From Dendrocalamus latiflorus (Eukaryota; Streptophyta; Magnoliopsida; Poales; Poaceae), in assembly GCA_017311315.1 (NCBI GenBank), contig CM029612.1, positions 25,673,572 through 25,737,571 of the forward strand: a DNA stretch of 64,000 nt, read 5' to 3'. Positions 42,321 through 55,600 of this stretch are shown here, piece after piece (position 1 is the first letter of the stretch; every line of letters begins with the position of its first letter). Below the pieces are notes generated by a model. It did no database searches, had not been told where the DNA came from, and worked only from the letters and a program-made list of their open reading frames with translations. The position numbers were made by a program, and so were the translations under genes.

Positions 42321-43389
42321 GTTGCCTTGCTGTTATCCCCCAAAAGGATGTTAGATTTTATACAAAATGCCCATCCTGCCCCATGGTGTTTGTCAACTTT
42401 GTCGGCCCACATGTCATGGCATTATTCTTCCAACTACTTCCACCTAGTGAACTTGGCGCATCTAGCACTTTCCAAGTGCATACAATGGCGTGCGGACGTG
42501 GGCGAAGGACCTAGGAGATGGAAGGCATGGAGTGAGGAGAAGGCAAAGCTTGGGGATCATTTGATTCACCTCCTTTTGTATAGGGTTGGATGGGCATGGG
42601 ATGGGTGTCTGTACTGGTTTGAGGAGCTCGAGGATGGATAAGGCAAAGCCTGGTGGTTGGTGATTGTTTTCTTCCCTACCTCTGAGTTATAGTGTGGTGC
42701 TTCTTCCCCACGTCCGAGCTCATAGTTTGTCGTCGAGCTCACAGGGACATGCCACCTTCGCTGCTACATGAGCTCATGACATGGCGGCAGTCATGGCAGT
42801 GCTTAGTGGTGTATCAACCTTGGGGACATGATGGGGATTCAAGGACATGGCGCTACCACCGTCACGCTGAAGCTTGGTCCATTGGTGTGCAGCCAAAGAG
42901 GATGTTGACTTGGCGGGGGAGAGAGAAGCCGACTCGGGGTGGGTGGGTGTGTTTTCAGGGGGGGGGGGGGGGAGGCCATTTGACAGAAGATAGTAAACGT
43001 CCATTCAATGAAAAACTAGGGATTAGTGATGAAATTATATATTTTCTCCGTTCTTTTTAACTTGACTTCCTAGAATCTATACTGTGTCTGCCAAGAGATT
43101 TAAAATTATCTATATTGGTTACACAAAAAATTATATCAATATTATAATTTTATTAGTATATCTTAATGTAAAGTTATAAAAAGTAGCGGTCAAAGTCGCA
43201 TTTTAAAGACCATAAAAAGTCAAAAACGACAAGTAAAAATGAACATGAGAAGTATAACAACAAAGGTATCTTCATAAATTCACACTATAAATATGTCGAC
43301 ACCTAAAAATTATAGTTTATATTTGCTGACTGCACTTACTATGTAAACATTGTATAAAGTGCCTAAAAAGTTCTAGAGAGCTAAAGGTT
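42321..43389. other. Intergenic region with a G homopolymer
   Basis: No credible gene. A run of about 14 G occurs near 42958-42972. The stretch 43050-43250 resembles the interior of the Stowaway element at 47520 (tagcggtcaaagtcgcat) and is probably a decayed relative without clear ends. Confidence 0.5.
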
Positions 43390-43605
43390 GGGTTCTTTTA
43401 GGCTGTGGCTTATGGCTTTTGAATTCTGATTGTTCGCGAGAGAGTACGAAGTGGGAAACAGTCGCTACGATTTAGGCTGGTATAACTGAACTTGGTATAG
43501 TGTTTACTATAATCAACTTCTAGATCCCACATTGAAAAGACACACCGTTTTAAAGCTAGTCACTGTAGCAAAAGTGAACAGTCATAAGACAAAGCCCCGC
43601 GGGAC
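43390..43605 (+). mobile_element. Small dispersed MITE-like repeat, copy D
   Basis: It shows ggctgtggcttatggctttt at its left and gtcataagacaaagcc near its right, short inverted ends, and aligns with copies A, C and E over the central tttactataatcaact and ttttaaagctagtcactgta blocks. Confidence 0.6.
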
Positions 43606-44409
43606 CCAAACAACAAAAGTACTAGAAATATCTATTTTGTTTCCCCTCAAACATCTTGTCGAATACGAATACAAAATGAACACTAATGATACCATATCCT
43701 TAATACTTTAAAGTATAGATCCTGCCACATGGACGGTGCCACCGCCCCTCCCCACGAGGTACTCATCTATCTTCTCTCACACCGATTCGTGCGGAAAGCT
43801 TCCCTTGTTGCCGCTCTGGTGGCCTTTGGCCCTATATGCTTTGGTGGATTTGATCGCTTAATGATCCTGCAGTGATAACCTTGTGTGTTCTGCTGTTCTT
43901 TTTAGTTAGATGGCAGCTGAAAATATTATCAGGGCTTGTTATTTCCAAAAAAATTGTTGTCAGGGCTAAAATAAATGCACAAATTTTCATGGTAAGCAAA
44001 AACTGGGGTGATTATCTATTTGATATCTTTGATTTACTCTGTTCTCTGGGTTCCCATTGTTGCTACGGCTTTAAGACGCAATAAAGGTTTTGTTTGTCCT
44101 AACTATATGCTAGGGGTTAAAGGCTTGCCGCTGGGCAAATTCAGGTGAAGGGGTTGATGTTTTGTGGCGTTTGTGTCTGCTGGGACCTAACATTGATTCT
44201 GTGCTCTGATGATTACATTGGCTGGCCATTGACCTGTTCTGGTTTCGACCTTCAGGGGATTTTGTTTCAGAATAAGGAATGCATTCAATACTAGGAACTT
44301 ATTCATTTGGGACTATTTTATTATATTGTTTAGATTTGGAAAAGGCTTAGAGGCTGCATGATTAGCTAGATTGACAAAAGTACTAATCAATGCTTCATGC
44401 TCTGTGCAG
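43606..44409 (+). other. Region where the first exon of the GIP1-like gene is expected
   Basis: The exon beginning at 44410 needs an upstream exon that, in this family, encodes the DUF1296 helical domain. No such coding could be read here or further upstream to 41.1 kb. A short ORF at 43731 (MDGATAPPHEVLIYLLSH) is open for about 48 codons but has no resemblance to that domain. Confidence 0.45.
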
Positions 44410-47400
44410 ATTCTCTTCATGACGTTAGAAAGAGACATGACAATAACAGAGAGGTATAGTTGTGAATCTGGTTGTATTTGCTCACCGGATGAGATGTGAA
44501 TGCTAATGTGCTTTCTTTTGTACTTGATGTGTTGACCTTATTTGGTCGGCAGTTTTAGTTTTCTTATTTTTAACCAATGCTGCTGCTATTTGTTTAAACC
44601 TTTCTGTTTCCAGATCTAATTCTGGAATTAAAGGATCAGTGTTTCGGACCCATTTTTGAAATTGGATGCTTTCTCTCTAAGATGACTTTATAAAATCGCC
44701 ATCTGTAAAAATTATAGGTTCTTATAAAGTATGTTGTAATGTATACCATTGTTACTTTTACCCGTTAAAGCTACATACTAGATTTTAAATTTCATGCTTG
44801 AAATTCTAATGGTTGGTAGCATTTGCTAACAGATATTATCTGCATTCCTCTTTAGGAAAATACAAAAAATGTTATTTTCTGTCCAATAACTGCTATTCTG
44901 ATATAATATTTTCATATTTAGGATTTCCTTTTGTTCATGAAGCATCAGTAATATGATTTGGTTAGTGTTTATGGTTACCATATCTCACCTTATGCTTAGT
45001 TTGTTCTGCAATTGCAGAGCACAAGTCAACAAGGGTCCAATGATATCAGGGCACCGCAGGAAAGGCAAACAGAATGGGCAAGGCACGGAAGAGTTTTGAA
45101 CAGAAACATTAATAGAGGAGGCTACTCTCGAAATTCATTGCCAGGTAAACTTTCATATACAACATGGTATAAAATGACACGAAATGTTTTAGTTTAATAA
45201 CTAATGACTGAACATGTATCCTGCAATACTTGTTTGAGATGCATGATGTTTCAAAATTGGACCCTGTTAGAAGACCTCATTTGTTTTTCTTATTCTTGTC
45301 CAACGAGTTGCAAACTTGCACTAATCCGAGATCATGTATTATTGGTTTTGCTTATTGATGTTTTATTGATGCTGACATGTGATTGGTTTCACAAATAGTA
45401 TGATCTTAGAAATCCCCTAATTTGCTTGTAAGATCCACTGATTCTTGGCCACATTAATGTCTTTGGTTAAGTCGATTCCTGTGCTGATCGTTGTGAGAGT
45501 AATTTCCTAGATGTTTGCATATGTGGTGCCCAAACTGACATGTGGGGGGGGGGGGGGTGTAAACACAGGTGTCTGGGTATTATTGCCTGTAGCTCACTTC
45601 TGCGCTAGGTTGTGCTATTAGCATCTGTGGTTGATTTTTGACTGTTGAATCCGAGTGTGTGATATTAACTATCAACCTAACAAGGGTTGAGACAAAAATA
45701 CCTTTTGTGCTCATGCTCTTAGGCATCTAACATCTAGCCATGCTTCCATAAGACCTGTGCCTTGATGAAACATTTTATGAAATGAGGAACTCATGGATAG
45801 TTGGAAGCACTGGTATATCACAATATGAGTATATTGTTTCTGGTGTTCCATGTTCCTATGTAACATTTGCTAACTGCCAAATTGCCTGTTGGCTCCATAT
45901 TCCGGAGCAGCAATCAATCCTTTATTCTTATTGTGACAACGATGTTTATGCATGAGTTTTAATTTTCAGGAATAGTTTAGTCACTAGTGCCTGTCTTCTG
46001 TTAAGGCAGTAAAATAGAAAAAATTCATCATTCAGCATTAAATTCTATGTGTTATTCTAGTATTTTGGAGTAAGCCAAAATTTCTGCTACTTTCTAACAT
46101 CTGATATTTGTAGGAGTCACTCGGGAGTTTCGTATTGTGAAAGACAACCGAACTAAACAGAAGGCAGATGGTGAGACTGTCTCAGAATCATTTCACAATG
46201 GAGACTCTAGCAATGGACAGGCTCTTTCAAATTTTGGAGACAAAAGGTAGAGTATGTCAGTGTCAGTCATTTGGTTATCTCTCATTTTGTAGTTCTTTTG
46301 GAATAAACAGCAGGTAGCATACACTAATAGAAATATTATATCAACTAAAGATAATCAGATCGTGCAAACCTGCATAAGCAGTAGCATAACATAAACTCGT
46401 AATATATCTGTAGATGGACTTCTTATGCAATTGATCGACTTGTGTTTGATAGACGGCTGCTCTGTGATTTTTTTTTTTGGAAGTGACTGAGCGACATGTC
46501 TTCTTTACCTACGTGCTCGTAGTTTCTACCAGCATTCGTCTACAGGCATGGCTATGGTACATACAACTTTTATAGTCAAAAACATTTAAAAACCTTTTCC
46601 TCCCCAAACATTCTTCGCACTCCCCACCACTCCCAATTGTAGGATGATTAGTGGATGGTGGGAAAAGTGTATGTAAAATGCAAATCACATGCACATATAT
46701 CATAGTCACTCTCTTCTTCTATTCACTATTAGTGTTGCTTTACATGAATATTTAATAGCACTATTGACTTCTCTGCTTTATAGTTTTGATATTCCGCTTT
46801 CTTCTATGTAAACTGAAATTTGCTACATCATTTTCACCAGTATCACATCTGTTCACATATGTCCTTGTCCTTTTTCTGTGAAGCTCAACTGAAAAGCTAG
46901 CTGCACAGCGCTACTTGGTTACTCGAAATTCTAATGGACATGGAACAATTCAAGCTGATAATGGATGCAAAATTGCTGCTCAAGCCCATGATAAAGAAGT
47001 CAAGCCTTCTAGTGACCAAGGGCTGGAACAATCTGAAGGGACAAGAACAAAATTGGTTAGTCCACATGCAGTTCTGGTAAAGGGCAACCAAAACAAATTG
47101 CTAACTGTGCCATCAGGGACAAAGAATTTTACTGGTGAACTCTGCTGTTCTTCATCAGATCCAATCCATGTACCCTTTCCTGGTTCTAAATCAGCTGGAA
47201 CATTTGGAGCCATTAAGCGTGAAGTTGGAGTAGTTGGTGCTAGGCAACGACCTTCTGATAGTGCAGCAACAAACACATCTACTTCGAACAGCTTAGTCAC
47301 AGCGATAACGGCAACAAAGGATAATGCTTCAAATGAACAACAATCTAGATTACCTGGTGCCTCATCGAAAAACTCCTATTCCAGTTCGTCTGTATCATTG

Positions 47401-50400
47401 AGCAGTCGGCCAGTTCCTTCAAGTCAATACCATTCTAAGCCAAGCATCAATGTTGGTCATTCAAAAGGTTAGCATTCCCATGGGAACTCAATATGTTGAG
47501 ATACGTTGCTAAACAAGTACTCCCTCAGTTCTTGTTTACTTGACTTCCTAGAATTCATGCCGTCAAACTTTCTATAGTTTGACTAGCAATAGATTTAAAG
47601 CTATCTAGATTGGCTATACAAAAATTGTATCATTAGATTTGTCATTAAAAATACTTTCATAATATTACAATTTTATTAGTATATCTTAGTGTAAAGTTAT
47701 ACAAAGTAGCGGTCAAAATCATATATTAAAGACCGTGAAAAGTCAAAAAACATCAAGTAATAAAGAATGGAGGGAGTAGCTTGATTATGGTGGGTATGCC
47801 CATCTTTTCGTTGCACATGCTGCTTTTACATAAATATCTGGACATTCCAAAATCGAACATATACTAGTAGCAGTATCTCTGTATCTGTTAGGATATTTTG
47901 CTAAAAACATGTTACAGTGAGTAAAATTTAGTGTTAGTGGTGTGTATTTTTACTTGGAGCCCCATCCCATTAGACCCACATCATTGCACAGTTTCTCTAT
48001 CTATACAGCATTGTTGTAAATTGCCTGGAAACTAAATGTTAACAATTTCACACTGAAGAGAATAGTATTGCAGATTCTTTGAGCTGTTGTCCAACTTTTA
48101 AACCAGAAGAATCCATTTACTGTTATCATCATTGAGCCCAGCTAAAATTCTTACATGCCGTGTTTCAATTGTTGGTCACTTTCTGGAGGGAGAGTTATTG
48201 TTTGAACCCTGGGTAATTTTTATCTTCAGTAGAGCTATTTTTGGTTTAACGTATGGTAAGTGAAAAAATACTGCTCATTTCTATGCAGTTAACTCACATC
48301 TTGAGTGGAAGCCCAAATCAGTCAACCCCAGATCTGTCAATCATGCAGTTACTATGGCACCTTCCAGTGCTACATCATCTGTTGATGGTAATCAGGCGGG
48401 CCTGGCTGATTTGTCTAAGAAGCTTTCACGAGCTAATGTTTTCGAAGATGAACATGTAATCATACCTGAGCACCTCAGGGTACCAGACTCCGAAAGAACA
48501 CATCTTATCTTTGGTAGTTTTGAACCTGAAGTTGAGTCGAAGGCTTTGACATCAGTCTCTGATACTGCAACTAAAGAAGGATTGAATGGTCATTCTTCTA
48601 CAAGGTGACTCTCCTGCATCTATAGCTAGTGCTTTGGATCTTTCCCTTTTTCTTTTCAAGCAGGAATCTGTAGCAGACTGTCTTCAAGATTGTCTGTGTT
48701 CATCCAAAATATATTGGACTTGTATTTGTTTGTCACTGCAGTTTGACAGCATTAAATACTGACAGATTAACTGATAATGTGCCTCCCAGTGACCAGACGG
48801 ATCTTGATGGTTTTTGTGCCGCAGTTTCACAATCAGATTCAGTTGTTTCAGTTTCTGAACATCAGCAGTTGATGACTGAGGACATGGAGGTCCCGAATCC
48901 TGGTGCTATTGGCGAGTGCAGGTCAAATGAGATTATTTCAAAGGTCACACATTCTTTTCCTCAATCCCAACATCAGGGCAATTCAGCTGTGCAGAACTTT
49001 AAGGTAACTAAAAGATGTAGAATGGATGACAGTCTTGTTATTTTACCTTGTATTTGACTATTTGTGGTCTCTAGCAGAACAACAATGTTTTCATTTTACC
49101 TTGTATCTGTGGTCCCTAGTAGAGCCTTGATGTTTAAACTGGCACTTATCCTTCTATTTCCTGATATACCAGGCATATGAGCCAGATTCTAGATACGAGA
49201 TGCCGTTTATCACTAAAGCTGCTGATGGTGAAACAGCCCAAACTATACCTTATTCATCTGAGGTAATACCGATCTGCTATTATCATCTAGTTATTACTTT
49301 TTGGTGTCTGGTATATGTTGCTCTGGATTTATATTCACAAACGCATACTTATCTAAACAGCCAGTTTACAAATGTTTCAGTTTTGAATTTGTGTACATTT
49401 CTTTGTCCACTTTAGCTGATCTTTTGTTGTATTTTCAGATAGTTCCACCTAATCAGCTTGTTCCTCTGGTTGGCTTACTATTGATCGTGATTAATGCAAT
49501 TTGCATTATCTGCCACCTAGTGATGAACATGTCTTTGAGAACCTGACTGGAATTTCTGACCTTGTATTAGAACTTGATGATAACGAAGACCTGCATACAC
49601 CTATGTGAACATCAGTTATTACACTTATAAGTTCTCTCAAAGAAACCAGAAGGGCGCCCTCAGTAGTTTCCCCCTAAGCTATTTGGCTTAACTTGGTTGT
49701 CCATGATATCTGCTACTATTGTTTCTGCACTTTAGGCCTGTTTTTATGTCTTTTCAAAGCTTGGATCCAACTATCTAAATGACTGTTGGCTCCAACATGC
49801 ACATACAATTATGATGCTGGGCCATCTAGGTTTTCTTGTTAGTGTTTACCTGCCGTCCCAGCCATGTTTTATTAACAAGGTTATATGACAAATTATGTGA
49901 AACTGTGTTGACAGATCATGGGCTTACATCTTGGAAATGTCAATCAGTTATCTGTATCTGCAACAACTCAACAACCAGTGCCCCAGATGTACCCACAGGT
50001 TCAAGTACCACAGTATCCAAACTTCTTGTCATATCGACATGTTTTCTCTCCATATTACGTGCCTCCAGTGGCGGTCCCAAACTATTCAAGCAATCCCGCA
50101 TTTCCTCAGTTGCCACATGCCAGCAGCTATTTGGTAATGCCAAACGGAACCTCACAGCTAGCAGCCAATGGCGTGAAATATGGACCACCTCATCAGTACA
50201 AACAAGTGTTCCCTGGTGCTGGCAGTCCTGCTGGATATGGTGGTTATGCAAATCATGTCAGTACTGGTGTGATTGGCAGCACAGGCACTGTTGAGGATGC
50301 CAGTATGAGTAAATACAAGGACAATCTCTACACACCCAATCCACAGGTACCTATAATTTATTTTGGACTGCTGACTAAGCTTTCAGGTTATTGTTTTGGT

Positions 50401-50811
50401 TCCTGTTGTACTGTAAACATGAATAATACATGTGCTGGTTGACAGGTTGAAACAACAGATGTATGGATTCAGGCTCATAGGGACATTCCTAACATGCCAT
50501 CAGCACCGTTCTACCACTTGATGGGACAACCGGTGTCACCCCACACAGCATACTTGCCTGAACATAACGGTCATGCCCCTTTCAGCCCAGCTCCACATGC
50601 TGCTCACTTGCAGTACCCGGGCATGCCCCACACACTACAGCCGACATCTATGACCATGGTGCAGAACCCTCAATCCATGGTACATCAGCCAGCTGCGCCT
50701 CCATTGGCTGGAAATGGCGGCATTGATATGACAGCCATGGCTCCAGGAGCTCAGGTTGGAGCATTTCAGCAAAACCAACTCGGCCATCTCGGTTGGGCTC
50801 CAAAATTTTGA
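44410..50811 (+). CDS. GBF-interacting protein 1-like protein, N-terminal exon not seen
   Basis: Exons read in phase at 44410-44453, 45018-45144, 46114-46246, 46884-47467, 48289-48604, 48742-49003, 49173-49262, 49915-50346 and 50446-50811, all with GT/AG ends. The first, DSLHDVRKRHDNNRE, corresponds to the end of the DUF1296 region of GIP1-like proteins. Then come RNINRGGYSRNSLPG, TREFRIVKDNRTKQ, SSTEKLAAQRYLV, and the Ser/Pro-rich body with the conserved VIIPEHLRVPDSERTHLIFG. The C-terminal Tyr/Pro-rich part has VFSPYYVPPVAVPNY and ends QLGHLGWAPKF. Arabidopsis GIP1 interacts with G-box-binding bZIP factors and aids their DNA binding in the nucleus. The DUF1296 exon is missing or lies outside the recognisable sequence, so this may be a 5'-truncated gene. 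Downstream exons have no lesions. A Stowaway MITE sits in the intron after 47467. Confidence 0.8.
45545..45558 (+). repeat. G homopolymer in a GIP1-like intron
   Basis: About 13-14 consecutive G in the intron between 45144 and 46114; prone to length variation and sequencing error. Confidence 0.8.
47520..47776. mobile_element. Stowaway MITE in an intron of the GIP1-like gene
   Basis: The 257-bp element starts CTCCCTCAGTTCTTG and ends AAAGAATGGAGGGAG, with TA duplicated at 47518-47519 and 47777-47778. These are the ends and target of Tc1/Mariner-type Stowaway MITEs of grasses. It is non-coding. Confidence 0.92.
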
Positions 50812-51350
50812 GGATTTTGATGGCACTTCCCTGGTGTGAGAAGTGAAATGATTCCGCCATATTGTGGAAAAAAACTGATTGAAGAGCTATGCTGTAATGC
50901 AAGATACTCATGATGAATGTCAGGTTTTCTTGGGTTTAATGATAAAAAGGGAAAAACATGTTCATGGTTCACAAACTTGCCCTGCATTGAAAACTTCAAT
51001 TTTGATTGCTCGGTTATTGTCTTTATTTCTTATTTCGAATTTTGTTTGTAAGTAAAACTCAGTTCGTCCTTGGCTACTCATGATTGTGAAAATGTATGCC
51101 TTAGCATACTTTTCTGTTCCCTAGTACCTCTGTTGGGTGGCATTTGCCGAGTACGCGTATGCTTGATAACAATTAGAGCGTACGTGATTATGTGCAGCTT
51201 TCCAAGCCCCACCGCAAATGAACATTTCTTGCACTCATGTGGTCAAACTGCAGCTAAAGCTTGTACTGTTACAACGCAGCTAACTGCTTTCAGCGCCAAT
51301 CGCATCACTGCGACAAAATTGATCCTGCATCGCCAAATCTAACCCAGTTA
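50812..51350. other. GIP1-like 3' UTR and spacer
   Basis: The GIP1-like 3' UTR presumably occupies the first few hundred bases (an aatgataaaaaggg stretch at about 50938-50951). No gene or repeat was recognised in the rest. Confidence 0.45.
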
Positions 51351-51357
51351 TAGACAC

Positions 51358-51703
51358 AAGATGTTCGAATTACTTTGTACAGGCAACACTGTCCTACTTC
51401 CAACCAAGATGACCGTCCTTTGTGCTGCTCGACGGGCACTTGTACTGCTTGATGTGCTCCGCCCTCGCCGGCGTGATCTTGACGCACTTGGCGTGGAACC
51501 TACTCTCAGCAGACGTCGCAGCAGATCCACATGCCCCGCAGAGGCGCAGAGCGCGTCTCCGTGCTCATCGTCGTCTTCCTCCGTACCTTCGTCTCCACGG
51601 CTCCACGCTCACCTTCGTCGTCGTCGTCGTCCTCTTTCATCTCTGACTTGGACTGCTCGGCCAGAGATTCAGATGTTCTCGTGTTCTCGGCTTTAGTCAA
51701 TCA
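51358..51703 (-). pseudogene. Alfin-like PHD-finger fragment
   Basis: On the minus strand, an acidic stretch (SEMKEDDDDDEGERGA) is followed by an EHGDALCASAG-like piece in one frame, MWICCDVC in another, and then RFHAKCVKITPARAEHIKQY with KCPSSS. This is the linker and last exon of Alfin-like proteins, nuclear PHD-finger readers of methylated histone H3 Lys4. Part of the finger between the first Cys pair and WICCD is missing, there are at least two frame changes, and the N-terminal Alfin domain is absent, so it is a dead exon fragment. The PHD C-terminal motif is distinctive. Confidence 0.75.
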
Positions 51704-52330
51704 CATGTCGTTTTTACAGAAAGTAGCCATGCATCACTGTGCACGGCAACCATGGATAGCCAATGTTTTTCTTGCATTCTCCATCTCGTGCAAAGTAGAT
51801 GCCCAATGCGGGCTCCGGGAGCTCAGGCACCTCTTCTGCCGCTCTTTGGGAAATCCATAAAGGCACAAATTCTCCCCTCTCTCTCTCTCTCTCTCTCTCT
51901 GTGTTGAGGCAACGTATGGTCATAATCATAATTCATAAGTGCCCTCTCAGCAAGTTAAAAAAAGGGTCTACAATTATGAACATACGATTGCCCAACAATT
52001 TATCAAGGCTCAGAAAAATCTCAGCACTTAATTAAGCTTTTTAGAAGTCAAAAGCCGGTTGAAACACGCTGACTTCGTAACGTAATCCTTTTTTTATTTT
52101 TTTGTATTATCCATATAGATGTAAATATGTTTTTTGTTTGTCTTTATTTTTACTTAAACATCTTAAAAAAAACTAACATTCGTTATATATAGTGCTAAGA
52201 TATTTTAGCCAAAAGTAAAAATACATAGCCAAAAACCAAAAGTCAGAATCGGACCTAAAGCTCGAACAACATGGCCAAATTGCAGGACATGCGCAAGAGT
52301 ACCCATACAGCAGCAAACAATGATATAAAG
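51704..52330. other. Intergenic spacer with a CT microsatellite
   Basis: A (TC)n run of about 11 units lies at 51878-51900. The remainder is AT-rich without recognised features. Confidence 0.6.
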
Positions 52331-52334
52331 CCTA

Positions 52335-52555
52335 GGTTCTTTTGAATTGTGGCTTATGGTTTAAATATTTGAATTCTGACTGTTCGCGAGAGATAGTACG
52401 TAAAACGAAATAGTCATATATGATTTTAGCCGGTACAGCTGAATTTGGTATACTTTTTACTATAATTTTTCTATTGATCCTATCTATCTTAAAAATACAC
52501 TATTTAAAAACTAATTACTATATCATAAGATATAAACAATAACATAAACAATAAG
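52335..52555 (+). mobile_element. Small dispersed MITE-like repeat, copy E
   Basis: It shows attgtggcttatggtttaaa on the left and the family core gtatactttttactataatt, then aaaaatacactatttaaaaa. It lies about 115 bp upstream of the CLPP6 start codon and so within the proximal promoter or 5' UTR. Confidence 0.55.
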
Positions 52556-52671
52556 AAATAAGTGGAAAAGAAAGCCCAAGGCCAACCTGTGTGAGTCCAA
52601 CCTGATCCAGATTCGCGACACATCTCCTTATCAGTCCTCTCCTCGCTCCCCCTCAGGCACCTCCACCTCCG

Positions 52672-55600
52672 ATGGCTCCCATGGCCATCTCCACCCCCCT
52701 CGCCGTCCGCGCCTCTCCCTCCCGCCTCCTCTCGCACAGGTGAGCACCACCTCTCTATCTTCCCACCTCTCCCCCGCTTCTCCAGTCATGGACTGCTCGT
52801 TCCCGCCCTCATCTTTCTTGTCTGGTCCTTAGGCGGAGTGGAACCAGAGCATGCTTGGGCCTCCGAGGTGAGATTTTTCTGTACCTGTTTAGCATCGTAG
52901 ATGTAGAAATTTTGTTATGTTTCTTTTACGAATCCGGTGGAACCAGCCAGGGAAGGTTGAGTTGTGTAGGCGAGGACTGTTTGGGATTTGGATCGTTTGA
53001 TTTGATGACTGATAAGGGTTCAGCAAGATGTCGTAGATTGTCGTCTACTGGAGTACTGGTTAGAACATCGTTTGGTTTCCGTTGGGGCTGCGATTGGCAG
53101 GCCGCTCACAGAGTATAGTATAGGGAACTGGAATGCTGGCATTACCTGAGAGTATATATGTAGCAGTAGAATGCTAAGATTATTTAAACAGAAAAAGTTT
53201 GAGATCATTGTGCAATCCGGGATCCGCAAAGTATGTTAAGAAATGGACGCGTGTGGATGATAGAATACGTTGCAAAAGGATGACGTTCATAGCAGCCGTG
53301 CATTGCATATTACTTCAGTTTGGTCTGATCTTGAAGTTGGTTTAGGGCCTTGTTGCAGTTCTTTCTGATTGCTAAGCAGGCATATGGGCATACTGTTGAA
53401 CTAGACTGTTTATGGTCTATTATTGCAAATGTGTTGAATTGCTGTCTCACTCAAATTTTACACATAGGACTGCAATCTGTAACACCTGCCGTTTCTTCAC
53501 GGTTGGATGAGAGGATACATTGTCATTCTTATCTGAGGTGATATATTGGTAGCTTTGCTTGATATCTTTTTCTAGTTTTATTTAGGTTGTGTAATTGGAA
53601 GTTTGGTTATTTCGTTTTCCAAGTCAACAGTATGTGTACTGGGATTCATCCATAACATTGTAAATTATTTTCTATAGGCAAAATACAATTGTAGCATCAG
53701 AGAATGAAAATCCGCCTTTAATGCCTGCTATCATGACTCCTGGTGGCCCACTTGATCTGGCAACAGTATTATTGGGAAACCGTATAATCTTCATTGGTCA
53801 GTATATTAACTCACAAGTGGCACAACGTGTAATATCACAGCTTGTCACACTTTCTGCTGTTGATGAAGAGGCTGATATTCTGGTTAGTGTACATTTTTCT
53901 GTTATTGAAGGTTCAAAATATATATTCATGACATAACATTTTGCCTTAGTGTGTACTGTAGCAGGCCCCTCAATTGTTGTTCTATATCTTCTACCTGCTT
54001 TTGTATGACTCAAATTATTTTTCTGCTTTGCCAGATCTATCTTAACTGCCCTGGTGGAAGTCTATATTCCATCTTAGCCATCTATGATTGCATGTCCTGG
54101 GTATGTCATCTATATTCAGTGTCTTTTCTGTCCTAATATTCATGCTATGTTTTTCATATAATCGTACCTTTGGAGATTCCTGTTGTATATTTTGTTCTTG
54201 TTCATGCCTCATAAGAGTGCTTCCATGATTCCATCTAATATAAGATTTACTTTGTTGGCACTAGAAGTCTAGAATACATTGTAGATACAGCGCAAAGAAT
54301 TTTATTGCTTCTGCTTTATACACCCTCCTTAGCTAGTGAGCTTACATGTAAGCTGCAGCCTATGTTTAGTATTAACAGGAAAGCATAATGTAATGCAAAA
54401 GCTACTCTTATACCAATGGTAGTGTTTGCAAGAGTTGTATTCTTATATTGGTACATAGACATGGGCATTTATCATGCTGGGCTGGCTCCAAGAGGGCTTG
54501 GTCTTGTCCTGCTGGCCATAGGCCTCATTTCCACAATCTGGCCCAGCCCCAGCTTTGGGTTGACCGGGCCAAAAATGCTTATGTTTTGTACATAAATCAC
54601 ACATGGGGATTTAGGATTATTTATTTTGCTTTATTTTACTTTATTAGTGCTCTACTGCTCTTTTCAGGGCATAGATCTTTCTAATTTCTATTGCAGTGTC
54701 ATTGCAATTCTGATGGAAAAGATAATGTTGTAAAACAATGAGCTGTGAACTTCCCAGACGACCTGGGCCCTGACCCTAACGACCAGCGACTGGGCGAGCC
54801 TTAGGACCTGTGCTTTGGCTTATGGGGGCAAGCGAGGGGATTTTTTTGCCCCCAGCCTGAGTCGAACTCAGGATCTGGGGGGTGCTACTAGAGCGCTCTA
54901 CCACTACGATAGAAGCTCGTTCGCCTAAGCGCTCTCACATGGGCTGATGCCGCTGTGTCAGGGTGGGGGCAAGGGTTCGGAGATTTTCTCGATCTGTGAG
55001 AGGATCCTTCTTCTTAAGCTAATGCCGGGGGGTGTCTTGTACCCCTGCAGGTCGAGTTTTTGAACTTAGTCCCAAAACAGGAAAAAAAACCCTGTATTCC
55101 AAACAGGGCCTCAGATAATCAGATTGTGCTTGGTCCATGGCCATTGTTAGCCATTCCTATTTCCTACAACATAATCAAGTGTTACAATTGGCTTTATAAA
55201 ATCATATTTATCTTGCCAAAAGAGCCTCCTATGACCGACTTACATGCTCCATAGTATTGAGCAACACCTGTTAGCCATTCCTATTTCCTACAACTTAATC
55301 AAATGTTACAATTGGCTTTATAAAATCATATATATCTTCCCAGAAGAGCTTCCTATGACCGACTTACATGCTCCATGCTATTGAACAACACCCTTATATT
55401 GCCTTACAACTTGTCAGAAATAGTTTTATGAACTTTGGGCAAGCAGCCCCAAACGTAAATGTTGATATATATATTTCTAAAGCAACAGCATTTTGTTTTG
55501 ATGAATCATTCACATGCATTTAATTTGTTTTTTTAAGCTTCACTCTTTAGTTGTTTCTAATGAATTTTAGGGATGTGTTTTAACTTACATTTGGTTGTTC

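Noticed and set aside
43731..43877. Short ORF considered as first exon of the GIP1-like gene
   Set aside because: It has no similarity to DUF1296 and ends in a stop without a donor that would join to 44410 in the right phase.
49440..49546. Possible extra GIP1-like exon after an acceptor at 49439
   Set aside because: The frame from this acceptor ends at a stop, the family has no such hydrophobic segment, and the exons at 49173-49262 and 49915-50346 already join in phase.
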